Assembly (NCBI RefSeq): GCF_015234275.1
Contig: NZ_JADGII010000004.1
From: Prosthecochloris ethylica
Lineage (GTDB): Bacteria > Bacteroidota > Chlorobiia > Chlorobiales > Chlorobiaceae
Strand: one strand, 5' to 3'
Length of the DNA stretch: 64,000 bases
The notes under the pieces: generated by a model
The model's database searches: none
Seen by the model: the letters and a program-made list of their open reading frames with translations, nothing else
What the model was told of the DNA's origin: nothing
In this document: piece after piece, positions 35,256 to 44,510 of the stretch
Layout of the letters: every line of letters starts with the position of its first letter
How positions within the stretch are numbered: position 1 is the first letter of the stretch
Program-made: the position numbers and the translations under genes

Positions 35256-36617
35256 GTGAAAGTAGCAATTTTCGGGGCCGGCGTCGCCGGTCTGAGCGCC
35301 GCCATCGAACTGGTTGACCGCGGATACGACGTCGAACTGTACGAGAAGCGAAAAGTGCTCGGCGGAAAAGTTTCCGTCTGGAAAGACCAGGACGGCGACT
35401 CGGTTGAATCCGGTCTCCATATTGTTTTCGGAGGATACGAGCAGCTGCAGACCTACCTCGACAGGGTAGGTGCTGGGGACAATTACCTCTGGAAAGAACA
35501 CTCCCTGATTTATGCCGAACCGGAAGGCAAACAGTCTTTTTTCAAAAAAGCCGATCTGCCCAGCCCATGGGCTGAAGTCGTCGGAGGGCTGCAGGCGGAC
35601 TTTCTGACCATGTGGGATAAAATCTCCCTCATCAAAGGACTCTATCCCGCGCTGGCAGGCAACGAAGAGTATTTCCGAAGCCAGGATCATATGACGTATT
35701 CGGAATGGCACCGGATGCGCGGAGCGTCGGAACACTCCCTGCAGAAGCTGTGGCGGGCCATAGCGCTGGCCATGAACTTCATCGAGCCGAATGTCATCAG
35801 TGCCCGCCCGATGATCACGATTTTCAAGTACTTCGGAACCGATTATCACGCCACCAAATTCGCGTTTTTCCGTGAAAACCCGGGCGATTCGATGATCGAA
35901 CCCATGCGCCAGTACATTCAGAGCAAGGGTGGCCGGATTTTCATCGACGCAAAGCTGTCTCGCTTCCAGCTCGATGATGACGGAAGCATCTCGAAAGCGT
36001 ACCTCAGTGACGGTCATGAAGTAGAAGCCGATGCCTATATCTCGGCCCTGCCGGTCCACAACCTGAAGAAGGTGCTGCCGAAAGAGTGGCTGCACCACGA
36101 CTACTTCTCCAACCTGTATCAGTTCACCGGGAGCCCGGTCGCCAACTGCCAGCTCTGGTTCGACCGCAAAATCACCGATACCGACAACCTGATGTTTTCA
36201 CAGGGGACCGTTTTCGCGACGTTCGCCGATGTTTCCCTCACCTGTCCCGGCGATTTCCAGAAAGGCATGGGTTCCGCGAACGGAGGAAGCGTCATGAGCC
36301 TTGTGCTGGCTCCGGCCCACCAGCTGATGGACATGCCGAACGAGACCATTATCGACCTCGTCATGAAAGACATCCATGACCGGTTCCCGAAAGCCCGCCA
36401 TGCAAAGCTCCTGAAATCCACCATGGTCAAAATCCCGCAATCCGTCTACAAGGCCGTCCCCGACGTGGACAAGTTCCGCCCGGACCAGGTCAGTCCGGTC
36501 AGCAACTTCTACCTGGCCGGAGACTACACCTACCAGCGCTATCTCGCTTCGATGGAAGGAGCGGCACTCAGTGGCAAACAGGTTGCCGAGAAGCTTCATG
36601 CCCGCTCGGGAGGATAA
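35256..36617 (+). CDS. crtQ: Zeta-carotene desaturase, CrtQ type
   Basis: The 453-residue FAD enzyme shows an N-terminal dinucleotide-binding motif (VAIFGAGVAGLSAAIELVDRGY...YEKRKVLGGKV). Close similarity to plant/cyanobacterial ZDS is visible: SARPMITIFKYF, FRPDQVSPVSNFYLAGDYT and SMEGAALSG. It desaturates zeta-carotene toward lycopene, in the poly-cis pathway used by green sulfur bacteria. The start is GTG 35256. The following glycosyltransferase gene begins inside its end. Confidence 0.88.
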   Translation: MKVAIFGAGVAGLSAAIELVDRGYDVELYEKRKVLGGKVSVWKDQDGDSVESGLHIVFGGYEQLQTYLDRVGAGDNYLWKEHSLIYAEPEGKQSFFKKADLPSPWAEVVGGLQADFLTMWDKISLIKGLYPALAGNEEYFRSQDHMTYSEWHRMRGASEHSLQKLWRAIALAMNFIEPNVISARPMITIFKYFGTDYHATKFAFFRENPGDSMIEPMRQYIQSKGGRIFIDAKLSRFQLDDDGSISKAYLSDGHEVEADAYISALPVHNLKKVLPKEWLHHDYFSNLYQFTGSPVANCQLWFDRKITDTDNLMFSQGTVFATFADVSLTCPGDFQKGMGSANGGSVMSLVLAPAHQLMDMPNETIIDLVMKDIHDRFPKARHAKLLKSTMVKIPQSVYKAVPDVDKFRPDQVSPVSNFYLAGDYTYQRYLASMEGAALSGKQVAEKLHARSGG

Positions 36618-37224
36618 TATACCGCAAACAGACCGGCTGCTGATCGTCTTCTCCAGAAACCCGGTCAGGGGCAAGGTAAAAACCCGCCTTGCCCGCCGGA
36701 CATCGCCTGATTTCGCGCTTGAGGTCTACGAGCGTCTGCGGAAAATCACCCTGAATGCCATACAGAGTACGGACGCAGACCTCCAGATATGGTATACAGA
36801 CTGCATCCCTGTCAGGGATCTGCTGCTCGAGCACCCGGCAGAAGCGCTCCTCCAGCAGCGCGGCGACCTCGGGAACCGTATGGCAGGGGCATTCCGCCGG
36901 GGCTTTGAACAGGGATACCGCAAAATCATCCTGATCGGGACAGACTGCCCCGGCATCACCCCGGGCATCATCAGGAAAGGGTTCGCCCTGCTTGACACCC
37001 ATGACAGCGTCATCGGACCGGCTGTTGACGGCGGCTACTACCTCATCGGCCTCAGGTTTTTTTTCGCTGATATCTTCGATGGCATCCCCTGGAGCACACC
37101 GGATGTCTGCCCGATGACCAGAAGAAAACTCCGTGCAGCAGGCCGCACGGTTGCAGACCTGGAAACACTTTCCGATATCGATACGCTTGACGATCTCCGA
37201 AACAGCAGCCTCATCATACCATGA
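36598..37224 (+). CDS. TIGR04282-type glycosyltransferase (DUF2064)
   Basis: The 208-residue protein has a nucleotide-binding N-terminus (LLIVFSRNPVRGKVKTRLA), LGNRMAGAFRRGFEQGYRKIILIGTDCPGITP, and the GPAVDGGYYLIGL signature of the DUF2064 family. TIGR04282 members are named after arsenosugar synthesis in some genomes, but no arsenic gene is seen here. ATG 36598 overlaps the crtQ end by 20 bases, and the next gene overlaps by 4. Confidence 0.82.
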   Translation: MPAREDNIPQTDRLLIVFSRNPVRGKVKTRLARRTSPDFALEVYERLRKITLNAIQSTDADLQIWYTDCIPVRDLLLEHPAEALLQQRGDLGNRMAGAFRRGFEQGYRKIILIGTDCPGITPGIIRKGFALLDTHDSVIGPAVDGGYYLIGLRFFFADIFDGIPWSTPDVCPMTRRKLRAAGRTVADLETLSDIDTLDDLRNSSLIIP

Positions 37225-37904
37225 CGCTCAGCATCATCATTCCGACGTATAACGAAACGGGCACAATAGGCCCGCTCCTCTCCCGAATCTGCCCGGGCAC
37301 CAGAACACAGCCCGAAACAGAGATCATTGTCAGTGACGCCAGTGACGACAACACCGCCGATATCGCCTCGCGCTGGCCTGTCAGGGTGATCGCATCCCCG
37401 AAAGGCCGGGCTGCACAGATGAACAGGGGGGCGCAGAACGCGAAAGGCTCTCTTCTGTATTTCCTGCACGCCGACACCTTACCGCCATCCGGCTTCGTCG
37501 ATACACTCCTGCAGGCACACAACGAAGGGTGTCAGGCCGGCTGTTTCCGCATGACGTTCGATGATCAGCACTGGCTCATGCAATCCTATGGCTGGTTCAC
37601 CCGCCTCCCGCTGACCATCTGCCGTGGAGGCGATCAATCCCTGTTCGTCACGAAACAACTGTTCGAACGCTGCGGCGGATTCAACGAATCACTGCAGGTC
37701 ATGGAAGATATCGAGATCATCGAACGGCTGCAGCGATACGCGCACTTCCATATCCTGCCGCAGACAGCCGTCACCTCGGCCAGGAAATACCATCGCAACG
37801 GGCGAATCCGGCTCCAGGCGATTTTTGCCTGCATGCACCTGTTCTACACACTCGGATTCGACCAGGACATCATGGCAGACTTCTACGAACGCAACATCAG
37901 CTGA
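37221..37904 (+). CDS. TIGR04283-type family 2 glycosyltransferase
   Basis: The 227-residue GT-A enzyme has SIIIPTYNETGTIG at the N-terminus. SDASDDNTADIA, SPKGRAAQMNRGAQNAKGSLLYFLHADTLPP (with the DxD-like HAD) and GGDQSLFVTKQLFERCGGFNESLQVMEDIEIIERLQRY follow. This is the usual partner of the preceding TIGR04282 protein. The acceptor is unknown. Confidence 0.85.
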   Translation: MTLSIIIPTYNETGTIGPLLSRICPGTRTQPETEIIVSDASDDNTADIASRWPVRVIASPKGRAAQMNRGAQNAKGSLLYFLHADTLPPSGFVDTLLQAHNEGCQAGCFRMTFDDQHWLMQSYGWFTRLPLTICRGGDQSLFVTKQLFERCGGFNESLQVMEDIEIIERLQRYAHFHILPQTAVTSARKYHRNGRIRLQAIFACMHLFYTLGFDQDIMADFYERNIS

Positions 37905-37942
37905 GAAAACACGCTACGCGACGAAGTAATGCATACCCCGTC

Positions 37943-37970
37943 TTGCAAGACATGATGATTTGATTATACT
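37943..37970 (+). promoter_or_regulatory. Sigma-70-type promoter upstream of the low-complexity gene
   Basis: TTGCAA (37943-37948) and TATACT (37965-37970) with a 16-base spacer, 84 bases before the start at 38054. Confidence 0.6.
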
Positions 37971-38053
37971 TATCAGTAGAGCCAGACAATTCAATATCCA
38001 TATTTTTTTTCACTGCATACCCCCGACGAGGGGGCATAACACCAGAAACAACA

Positions 38054-38860
38054 ATGGCAGAAGAACTCAAAAAACCCGCAGGCGCATCATCGGCACCATC
38101 TCCCGCCCCGAAGCCTGCCCCTGAACAGAACGCGGGAACCACAGGAGATATTCCATCGTTATTTGAAAACGTGGGCCAGCTGATCGACTCGACAGTCAAC
38201 TCGGTCTCTGAAATGCTGGTATCGGCGACGACTGTCACGGAGCAGGTGATTGACAACATCAATGTCACCGTCCAGTCGGATGCCGTGAAGCAGATTACCG
38301 GCGGCATCAGCGACGTGACAGAAAATGTGGCGAAAGGGATTTCGTCAACGTTCAATCCGGATCAGATCAAGGAATCGATCGATGCTTTCGCACATGTACT
38401 CGACGCCGTCACCGGTTCCATTGCGAAGACCATGAATTCAGAACCGGTCCGGAACCTGTTCGACAGTATCAGTACAGGAATCGGTCAAATGACAGGATCG
38501 CTGACGGCACAGGCCGGGCAAAGCTGTACAGAGCACCACAAAGCTGTGGAGATACCTTACAGCCATAACAGGCCTGCTGAAGAGAAAAAACTTCAGAGCC
38601 AGACAAAAGAGGAAGCCCCCCGGCAGAACAGTTCGGCTGCAGCCCCGGCAGTGCAGCAGGATAAGCCGGCAACGGCACCTGCAGAGCCCGAAGCTGCAAA
38701 ACCGGCAGAACAGCCGTATTCAACGATAGAAAGCAGCTCCGGGAACGAAAGACAGAGCCAGCCCGAACAGAAAAAACAGCCGGAAAACCGTCAGAAAAAA
38801 CAGAAATCCGATCCGTCAAGAAAAGGGACATTCCCCAGATCCAAAGGCAGGCGCAGATAG
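38054..38860 (+). CDS. Low-complexity protein with helical core, unknown function
   Basis: The 268-residue protein has three zones. Residues 1-33 are Pro/Ala-rich. Residues about 34-155 form a helical, Ser/Thr/Val-rich region with few charges (LFENVGQLIDSTVNSVSEML, ITGGISDVTENVAKGI) resembling phasin- or apolipophorin-like amphipathic helices. Residues about 165-268 are disordered, Gln/Pro/Glu/Lys-rich with a very basic end. There is no signal peptide. I do not recognise a family. It has its own promoter and a strong hairpin after it. Confidence 0.7.
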   Translation: MAEELKKPAGASSAPSPAPKPAPEQNAGTTGDIPSLFENVGQLIDSTVNSVSEMLVSATTVTEQVIDNINVTVQSDAVKQITGGISDVTENVAKGISSTFNPDQIKESIDAFAHVLDAVTGSIAKTMNSEPVRNLFDSISTGIGQMTGSLTAQAGQSCTEHHKAVEIPYSHNRPAEEKKLQSQTKEEAPRQNSSAAAPAVQQDKPATAPAEPEAAKPAEQPYSTIESSSGNERQSQPEQKKQPENRQKKQKSDPSRKGTFPRSKGRRR

Positions 38861-38870
38861 CGACAGGCCC

Positions 38871-38906
38871 ACTGCCGGGGGGCTGACGATCATGCCCCCC
38901 GGTAGT
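38871..38906 (+). terminator. Long G/C hairpin downstream of the low-complexity gene
   Basis: ACTGCCGGGGGGC (38871-38883) pairs with GCCCCCCGGTAGT (38894-38906) with one mismatch. There is no T-run, but it lies 11 bases past the stop and before the next gene. Confidence 0.55.
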
Positions 38907-38965
38907 GATCCGCTCCAATCGGCGCGGAACATCCCTCATCACCCCAAATACGTAGAACGACATTT

Positions 38966-40402
38966 GTGCTGAAATCACATATCCATAGTGAAGACATACT
39001 GACAGCCTCGAAGGAACAGTACAGGGTTCTGGTAGCTGATGATGAGAAAACCTCTCGCATTATGCTGGTTCATTACATCAAAAAAATGGGCTATGAACCA
39101 GTAGAAGCGGTTGATGGAGAGGAGTGTATCGATATTCTGACCAGGGAGCCAGTCGATATCATTCTGCTCGATATTCACATGCCCAGAAAAGACGGTTTCG
39201 ACGTCATGACCTGGCTCAATGAACACGACTATAAAATACCGGTCATTATGGTCACGGCATCCCACGATATCCCGAAAACCGTCAAATGCATTAAAATGGG
39301 GGCATATGAATACCTGACCAAGCCCCTCGATACTGAACGCCTTCAGATCGTCGTCCGCAACGCCCTGTCGGAATCAGCGCTGCACGGCCGGGTGCAGCAG
39401 CTGAAAAAAGAACTGAAAACAAAGGAACTGTTTCACAATATCATCGGAAAGAGCCACGCCATCAGAAAAACGATGGAACAGGCCATGCAGGTCATGGATA
39501 CGGAGCTCAACGTCCTGATCCTCGGAGAAAGCGGTACCGGTAAAGAGCTGTTCGCCCAGGCGATTCATGAGGGGAGTACACGAAAAAACGGCCCGTTCGT
39601 TTCCGTCAACTGCGCTGCAATTTCACACGAACTGGCAGAAAGCCTGCTCTTCGGTCACATCAAAGGATCGTTTACCGGAGCCAATAACGACCATGCCGGT
39701 TTTTTCGAACAGGCACACCACGGTACGCTGTTTCTCGACGAGATCGGCGACATGAATGCTGATATTCAGGCGAAGGTACTCAGGGCCATTCAGGAAAAGA
39801 AAATCCGCAGGGTCGGCGAGAAAAAGGAGCGAAGTGTCGACTTCAGGGTCATCTCGGCCACGAACATGAATTTCGACGAAGCCATCCGCAGCAACTCCTT
39901 CAGGGAAGATCTCTATTACAGGCTTGAAGAGTTCCCGCTCTTCATCCCTCCCCTGCGCCAGCGCGCAGAGGATATTCCATTGCTCGCCCGTTATTTTCTC
40001 GAACAGTTCTGCAGTACCAATAACCTGAAAACACCTGCAATTTCAGAGGAGGCTCTCAATGAACTGACAAGCTACAGCTGGCCCGGCAATGTCAGGGAAC
40101 TGAAAAACGCGATTCAGAGAACCGCGATCAGCAACAGAAACAGGCAGGAGATCACCGCTATTCTCCATGCAGGATCTCACCGTCAGAGCAAGGAGCTCGG
40201 CAAAGCCCCCGAATCACCCCTGCAGACAGAACCAGCGGTCACATCGTCACAGGATGGCATTATTCCGCTCGATGAAATCGAACGCAACGCAATCACTGAA
40301 GCGTACCGCATCTGTGAAGGAAATCCCACGAAAACAGCCCGACTGCTCGGCATCGGCCGCGCCACCCTCTACCGCAAGCTCAAGAAATTCGGCCTCAACT
40401 GA
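38966..40402 (+). CDS. Sigma-54-dependent response regulator (NtrC family)
   Basis: The 478-residue protein has three domains. The receiver (about 18-135) has the phospho-acceptor Asp in VDIILLDIHMPRKDG and the conserved Lys in YEYLTKPL. The AAA+ domain has Walker A GESGTGKE, GSFTGA for sigma-54 contact and Walker B TLFLDEIGDM. The C-terminal Fis-type HTH reads NPTKTARLLGIGRATLYRKLKKFGLN. It activates sigma-54 promoters. No cognate kinase is adjacent. The GTG start at 38966 is uncertain. Confidence 0.9.
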   Translation: MLKSHIHSEDILTASKEQYRVLVADDEKTSRIMLVHYIKKMGYEPVEAVDGEECIDILTREPVDIILLDIHMPRKDGFDVMTWLNEHDYKIPVIMVTASHDIPKTVKCIKMGAYEYLTKPLDTERLQIVVRNALSESALHGRVQQLKKELKTKELFHNIIGKSHAIRKTMEQAMQVMDTELNVLILGESGTGKELFAQAIHEGSTRKNGPFVSVNCAAISHELAESLLFGHIKGSFTGANNDHAGFFEQAHHGTLFLDEIGDMNADIQAKVLRAIQEKKIRRVGEKKERSVDFRVISATNMNFDEAIRSNSFREDLYYRLEEFPLFIPPLRQRAEDIPLLARYFLEQFCSTNNLKTPAISEEALNELTSYSWPGNVRELKNAIQRTAISNRNRQEITAILHAGSHRQSKELGKAPESPLQTEPAVTSSQDGIIPLDEIERNAITEAYRICEGNPTKTARLLGIGRATLYRKLKKFGLN

Positions 40403-40488
40403 AAACGTCATTTCCCCACGATCGCTCGGGCGAGCGGCGCTCACCCGCACCCAACCCTCGCCAACCCCAGAAAACAAATCAACAGCAC

Positions 40489-40926
40489 CTACACCCCCGT
40501 ATGGCCGAATCCTCCCGAACCGCGCTCTGTCGCGCCAAGCTCTTCAACCTCCTCGAGACGAACGTGTTCGTAGCGCGCAATCACCATCTGGGCAATGCGG
40601 TCACCATGATTGACCTCAAACGGATCCTGCGACAAATTGGCAAGAATCACCTTGACCTCTCCCCGGTAATCGGCATCGATCGTCGCCGGTGCATTGGGCA
40701 GTGTTATACCGTGCTTCAGGGCGAGACCGCTTCGAGGCCTCAACTGGGCTTCGAACCCCTCGGGCAGCTCGATTGCCAGGCCTGTCGGCACCAGGACCAC
40801 ACCTGACGGCTGTAACACCAATGGTTCGTCGAGGCATGCGGCAAGGTCCATTCCTGCAGCGTGGCGGGTTGCATACCGGGGAAGAACCGCTTTCCTGTTT
40901 ACCCGTACAATGTGTACTTTTATCAT
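40489..40926 (-). CDS. dut: dUTP diphosphatase
   Basis: The 145-residue trimeric dUTPase has all five motifs, including AAGMDLAA (1), PRSGLALKHGI (2), GTIDADYRGEVKV-like TIDADYRGEV (3), GDRIAQMVI (4) and the C-terminal RGSGGFGHTG (5). It removes dUTP and supplies dUMP for thymidylate. It is convergent with the sigma-54 regulator across 86 bases that contain a small CGCTCGGGCGAGCG palindrome (40423-40436). Confidence 0.96.
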   Translation of the reverse strand: MIKVHIVRVNRKAVLPRYATRHAAGMDLAACLDEPLVLQPSGVVLVPTGLAIELPEGFEAQLRPRSGLALKHGITLPNAPATIDADYRGEVKVILANLSQDPFEVNHGDRIAQMVIARYEHVRLEEVEELGATERGSGGFGHTGV

Positions 40927-40975
40927 TTTCTCTCTCTTTGACTGTTTATCCTGAAATCAGCAACCAGACCAACAA

Positions 40976-41713
40976 TTGAATACCTTTATCCCGCACGTCT
41001 ACGCCCTGGCATTCGGCGCTCATCCGGACGATGTCGAACTCTCCTGCGGAGCGACACTGCTGAAAATAATGAGCGAAAACCGGCCGGTTGCGGTCTGTGA
41101 CCTGACCCGTGGCGAAATGGGCACCCTCGGCAGTACCGAAACACGCGCAAAGGAAGCTGCCGAAGCCGCAGAACTGATGGGCTACAGCCAACGCCTCACT
41201 CTCGACCTGGGTGACTCCAGGCTCCCGTACACAGAGGATTCGCTCGAGCAGATCATCCGCGTCATCCGTCATTTCAAGCCGACGATCGTATTTGCAAACC
41301 CTCCGGACGAACGTCATCCGGACCACATGAAAGCCTCGAAACTTGTATCCGACGCGGTGTTTTATGCAGGGCTGAAAAACATCCGCACAACCTGGGGCAG
41401 TTCACCCCAGCAAGCCTTTCGCCCGAAACACCTGCTGTATTATGTCCAGTTCCGTCACCTGGAACCCGATCTCATCGTCGACGTATCCGACACCTTCCAG
41501 GATTCACGCAAAGGCGTCCTGGCTTTCGCCTCCCAGTTCTACCGTGAAGGAAAGACAACAGCTGCGAAAACCATGATCAACCGAAAGGAGTTTCTTACCG
41601 GTCTCGAAGCGAGGGCCCGTTATCTCGGCGAACAGATCGGAACCCTTTACGGCGAAGGGTTCCTGACGAACTCGACGCCCGCCATTCACCATGTCACCAG
41701 CTTTTTCACCTGA
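40976..41713 (+). CDS. bshB1: Bacillithiol-type N-acetylglucosaminyl-malate deacetylase BshB1
   Basis: The 245-residue LmbE/PIG-L enzyme has the zinc-binding AFGAHPDDVELSCG and the second ligand in ERHPDHMKAS. LTRGEMGTLGSTETRAKEAAEAAELMG and YYVQFRH are typical of BshB1. It deacetylates GlcNAc-malate in bacillithiol synthesis; green sulfur bacteria are reported to use N-methyl-bacillithiol. The start is TTG 40976. It ends 6 bases from the convergent trxB-type gene. Confidence 0.88.
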   Translation: MNTFIPHVYALAFGAHPDDVELSCGATLLKIMSENRPVAVCDLTRGEMGTLGSTETRAKEAAEAAELMGYSQRLTLDLGDSRLPYTEDSLEQIIRVIRHFKPTIVFANPPDERHPDHMKASKLVSDAVFYAGLKNIRTTWGSSPQQAFRPKHLLYYVQFRHLEPDLIVDVSDTFQDSRKGVLAFASQFYREGKTTAAKTMINRKEFLTGLEARARYLGEQIGTLYGEGFLTNSTPAIHHVTSFFT

Positions 41714-41719
41714 CCCTCG

Positions 41720-42661
41720 TCAGTGATAATCCTGCCGGGGTTTGTCGCGCCCTCTGAGGTACCGTTCAACTTCGAGAGCGGCGCGGCACCCTTCGGATGC
41801 CACCACGACAACCTGCTTGACTTCCTTGCAGAGAATATCACCGGCAACGAACACCCCTTCGACCGACGACCTGAACCGCTCGTCGACCAGGAGGCAGCCG
41901 TTCTCGCACACATCGAGCTGACCGCCGGTATAATCAAGCACCGGGGCAGACCCCGTCAGGTAGAGAAACACACCATCAACTGCAATATCTTCATCAGGTC
42001 CGCTCACACGGACGGATTCCACGAACCGTTCACCGTTTATCGCCTTGACCTTTCGCCCGGTGAAGACCTCGACATTGTCGAGTTCAGCCAGACGGTCGAC
42101 ATCTTCCGAAGGAGCGGTAAAGGTCGATGCCGGACAGAAAAACAAAACCCGCGAAGCAAACCGGGCCAGCACCATCGCTTCTTCGACTGCCTCGCGCGTC
42201 CTTCCTGCCACGGCAACCTGCTTACCGTGATAAAACGCCGCATCGCAGGTGGCGCAGTAACTCACTCCGGCTCCGAGCAGTTCCTTTTCCCCCGGAAGAT
42301 CCCCGCTTTTGCCCATCGATCCGGTCGCCAGGATCAGGGCCTTTGCCTTGAACATGCGGCCGGACGTGGTGTACACCGTTTTTTCCGGATGACGCACATC
42401 GATGCCGTTGACCTTTTCCTTGAAAAAAGAGGCCCCGAACGATTCTGCATGAGAGCGCATCTTCTCGAGCAGCCCCATACCGGTCATTTCCGCTCCCATA
42501 CCGGGATAATTGGCAATAATATGGGCCATACCGAGAGCTCCGGCATGCATGTCCTTATCGATCACCACCGTTTTCAGATCAGCCCTGGCCGTGTAGATGG
42601 CCGCGGAACAGCCTGCCGGTCCGCCCCCGATAATGGCTACATCGCAATGTTCTGTATTCAT
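41720..42661 (-). CDS. trxB: Thioredoxin-reductase-family flavoprotein
   Basis: The 313-residue protein has an FAD-binding IIGGGPAGCSAAIYTAR motif, the redox CATC pair (SYCATCDAAFYHG, about residues 135-138) and a C-terminal GVFVAGDI segment. It differs from classical TrxB around its NADPH motif, where GRTREAVEEAMVLA stands in place of the common GGGDSAVEEA. Likely substrate is a thioredoxin or a bacillithiol-linked redoxin. Neighbouring bshB1 supports a thiol-redox role. Confidence 0.85.
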   Translation of the reverse strand: MNTEHCDVAIIGGGPAGCSAAIYTARADLKTVVIDKDMHAGALGMAHIIANYPGMGAEMTGMGLLEKMRSHAESFGASFFKEKVNGIDVRHPEKTVYTTSGRMFKAKALILATGSMGKSGDLPGEKELLGAGVSYCATCDAAFYHGKQVAVAGRTREAVEEAMVLARFASRVLFFCPASTFTAPSEDVDRLAELDNVEVFTGRKVKAINGERFVESVRVSGPDEDIAVDGVFLYLTGSAPVLDYTGGQLDVCENGCLLVDERFRSSVEGVFVAGDILCKEVKQVVVVASEGCRAALEVERYLRGRDKPRQDYH

Positions 42662-42804
42662 GTCTAAAGCCGTTCTTTCTGGTTTATCGTTTGAATTTTA
42701 CATCCCTGTCAGATAATTTTACTGGAGTACCGGAGGACGGCAACGACACCCTGCGTCGCTGCGACCCTCCGCCCCGCTTCCGATGCCTGCAAAAAACACA
42801 AGTC

Positions 42805-44484
42805 ATGCGAAAAATACTACTCTCTTGTTCATTTCTTTTCATCTTCAGCCTCATCCTTGGCTGCTCATCGGCTGACACGACCGCCAGACAGGAACACATC
42901 ACCGTCGGTATCGCTGCTGATTTCGACTATCTCAACCCGCTGTTGATGCAGCTCTCTCTCTCTCGGGAAGTCTGCAGCCTGATCTATCCCACCCTGGTCA
43001 AGCCGTCCTATAACGATGAAGCCGGGAACATCGAATTTCTTCCCTCTGCTGCCGAAAGCTGGGAATTCAGCAGTGACGGCACCCGAGCGACCTTTCACCT
43101 CAAAGAATCAACCCTATGGGAAGACGGCACGCCACTGACCTCCCATGATTTTGCCTACTCCTACCGGCTCTACGCTCATCCTGAGATCGCCAGCACACGC
43201 CAGCATTATCTGGATGATCTTCTCAGGACTCCACAGGGCGGCATCGATTTCGAACAGGGCGTACTGACCCCCGATGACCACACCCTGGTCCTGAATTTCC
43301 GACACCCGATGGCACCGGACATCATTCTCGACCACTTCAACGACCTGATGCCGGTTGCACGGCACCTGTTCGAGCAGATCCCCCCGGATGACATCAGAAT
43401 GCGCGCTTCGGAAATCCCGGTCACCGGTGCCGGACCGTTCAAAGTGCGCGAATGGATTCGCCAGCAGAAACTGGTGCTTGAATCCAATCCACGCTCCACG
43501 CTTCCCCGCCCTGCCGCCACGACCTACATGAGTTTCATCATCGTGCCGGAATACACCACGCGACTGACCATGCTCAAATCCGGTCAGCTCGACGCCGTGA
43601 TTTCAGCAGGCGGCATCAATCCAAAGGATGTGGAAGAACTGGCATCAGCCAACCCGGAAATCATCATTCGCCCGGTCAAGGACCGTTATTTCGACAGTAT
43701 CGTCTGGCTCAACATCGACGGGGAGCACTACCGCCAGACCGGCAAGGTCAGGCCTCACCCCCTGTTCGGATCGCCTGATGTCAGAAAAGCGATGACGTAT
43801 GCCATCGACCGGCAATCGATCATCGACGGGTTCATGGGGCCGGAACATGCCGACATCGTCAACACGTCGCTCTCTCCGGCATACGCCTCACTTGCCTATA
43901 CTCCTGAAGAACGCTATGAGTACAGCCCGGAAACAGCCACAGAACTGCTCAGGCAGGCAGGATGGGTCCCGGGACCGGACGGCATTTTGCAGAATAACGG
44001 CAGGAAGTTTTCCTTCAGCCTCGCTGCACCTGTCGGCAATCCACGGAGAAACTATGCGGCGACTATCGTTCAGCAGAACCTGCGCGACATCGGTATCGAC
44101 TGCAGCCTGAACATCGATGAAAACCTGATTTTCCTCAAAAACCAAAACGAGTTCCGCTACGACGCAGCCCTCTCCGGCCTTGCCGCCGAAACCCTTCCGT
44201 TCCAGCTTATCATCTGGGGCTCGGATTTCAAAAACCGGCCGTTCAACTCCTCGGCATTTCAGAACGCGGAACTCGACCGGGTCATCGCGCGACTCAGTAC
44301 CCCCCAGAGTAAAACGGAACGCCTGAGAGACTGGCGGCGGTACCAGGAAATCCTGCACGAGTATCAGCCAAGGACCTTCCTGTACTACTACGATGAACTC
44401 GAAGGGTTCAACAGCCGCGTCCAAAATGTCGAGGTCAACCTGCTCTCGACCCTCTACAACGCGTATGACTGGGAGCTTCGCTGA
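42805..44484 (+). CDS. Family 5 solute-binding lipoprotein (peptide/nickel-type)
   Basis: The 559-residue product begins with a lipoprotein signal (MRKILLSCSFLFIFSLILGC; lipobox LILGC, Cys 20). The SBP_bac_5 fold follows: ITVGIAADFDYLNPLL, WEDGTPLTSHDFAYSY, PVTGAGPFKV and VRKAMTYAIDRQSIIDGF. It would deliver oligopeptides or similar ligands to an Opp/Dpp transporter. No permease or ATPase gene adjoins it; an OppC-like permease lies at 5941. ATG 42805 is chosen for the signal peptide. Confidence 0.88.
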   Translation: MRKILLSCSFLFIFSLILGCSSADTTARQEHITVGIAADFDYLNPLLMQLSLSREVCSLIYPTLVKPSYNDEAGNIEFLPSAAESWEFSSDGTRATFHLKESTLWEDGTPLTSHDFAYSYRLYAHPEIASTRQHYLDDLLRTPQGGIDFEQGVLTPDDHTLVLNFRHPMAPDIILDHFNDLMPVARHLFEQIPPDDIRMRASEIPVTGAGPFKVREWIRQQKLVLESNPRSTLPRPAATTYMSFIIVPEYTTRLTMLKSGQLDAVISAGGINPKDVEELASANPEIIIRPVKDRYFDSIVWLNIDGEHYRQTGKVRPHPLFGSPDVRKAMTYAIDRQSIIDGFMGPEHADIVNTSLSPAYASLAYTPEERYEYSPETATELLRQAGWVPGPDGILQNNGRKFSFSLAAPVGNPRRNYAATIVQQNLRDIGIDCSLNIDENLIFLKNQNEFRYDAALSGLAAETLPFQLIIWGSDFKNRPFNSSAFQNAELDRVIARLSTPQSKTERLRDWRRYQEILHEYQPRTFLYYYDELEGFNSRVQNVEVNLLSTLYNAYDWELR

Positions 44485-44510
44485 CCCTGGGCGGACGTTT
44501 GGGGCTAATG

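Noticed and set aside
37961..37978. FNR-like TTGAT...ATCAG before the low-complexity gene
   Set aside because: The half-sites are 7 bases apart, not 4, and TATACT is better explained as the -10 box.
40423..40436. CGCTCGGGCGAGCG palindrome as a terminator between the NtrC-type gene and dut
   Set aside because: The loop is too short for a good hairpin unless base pairs are lost, and there is no T-run; recorded only as a minor palindrome.
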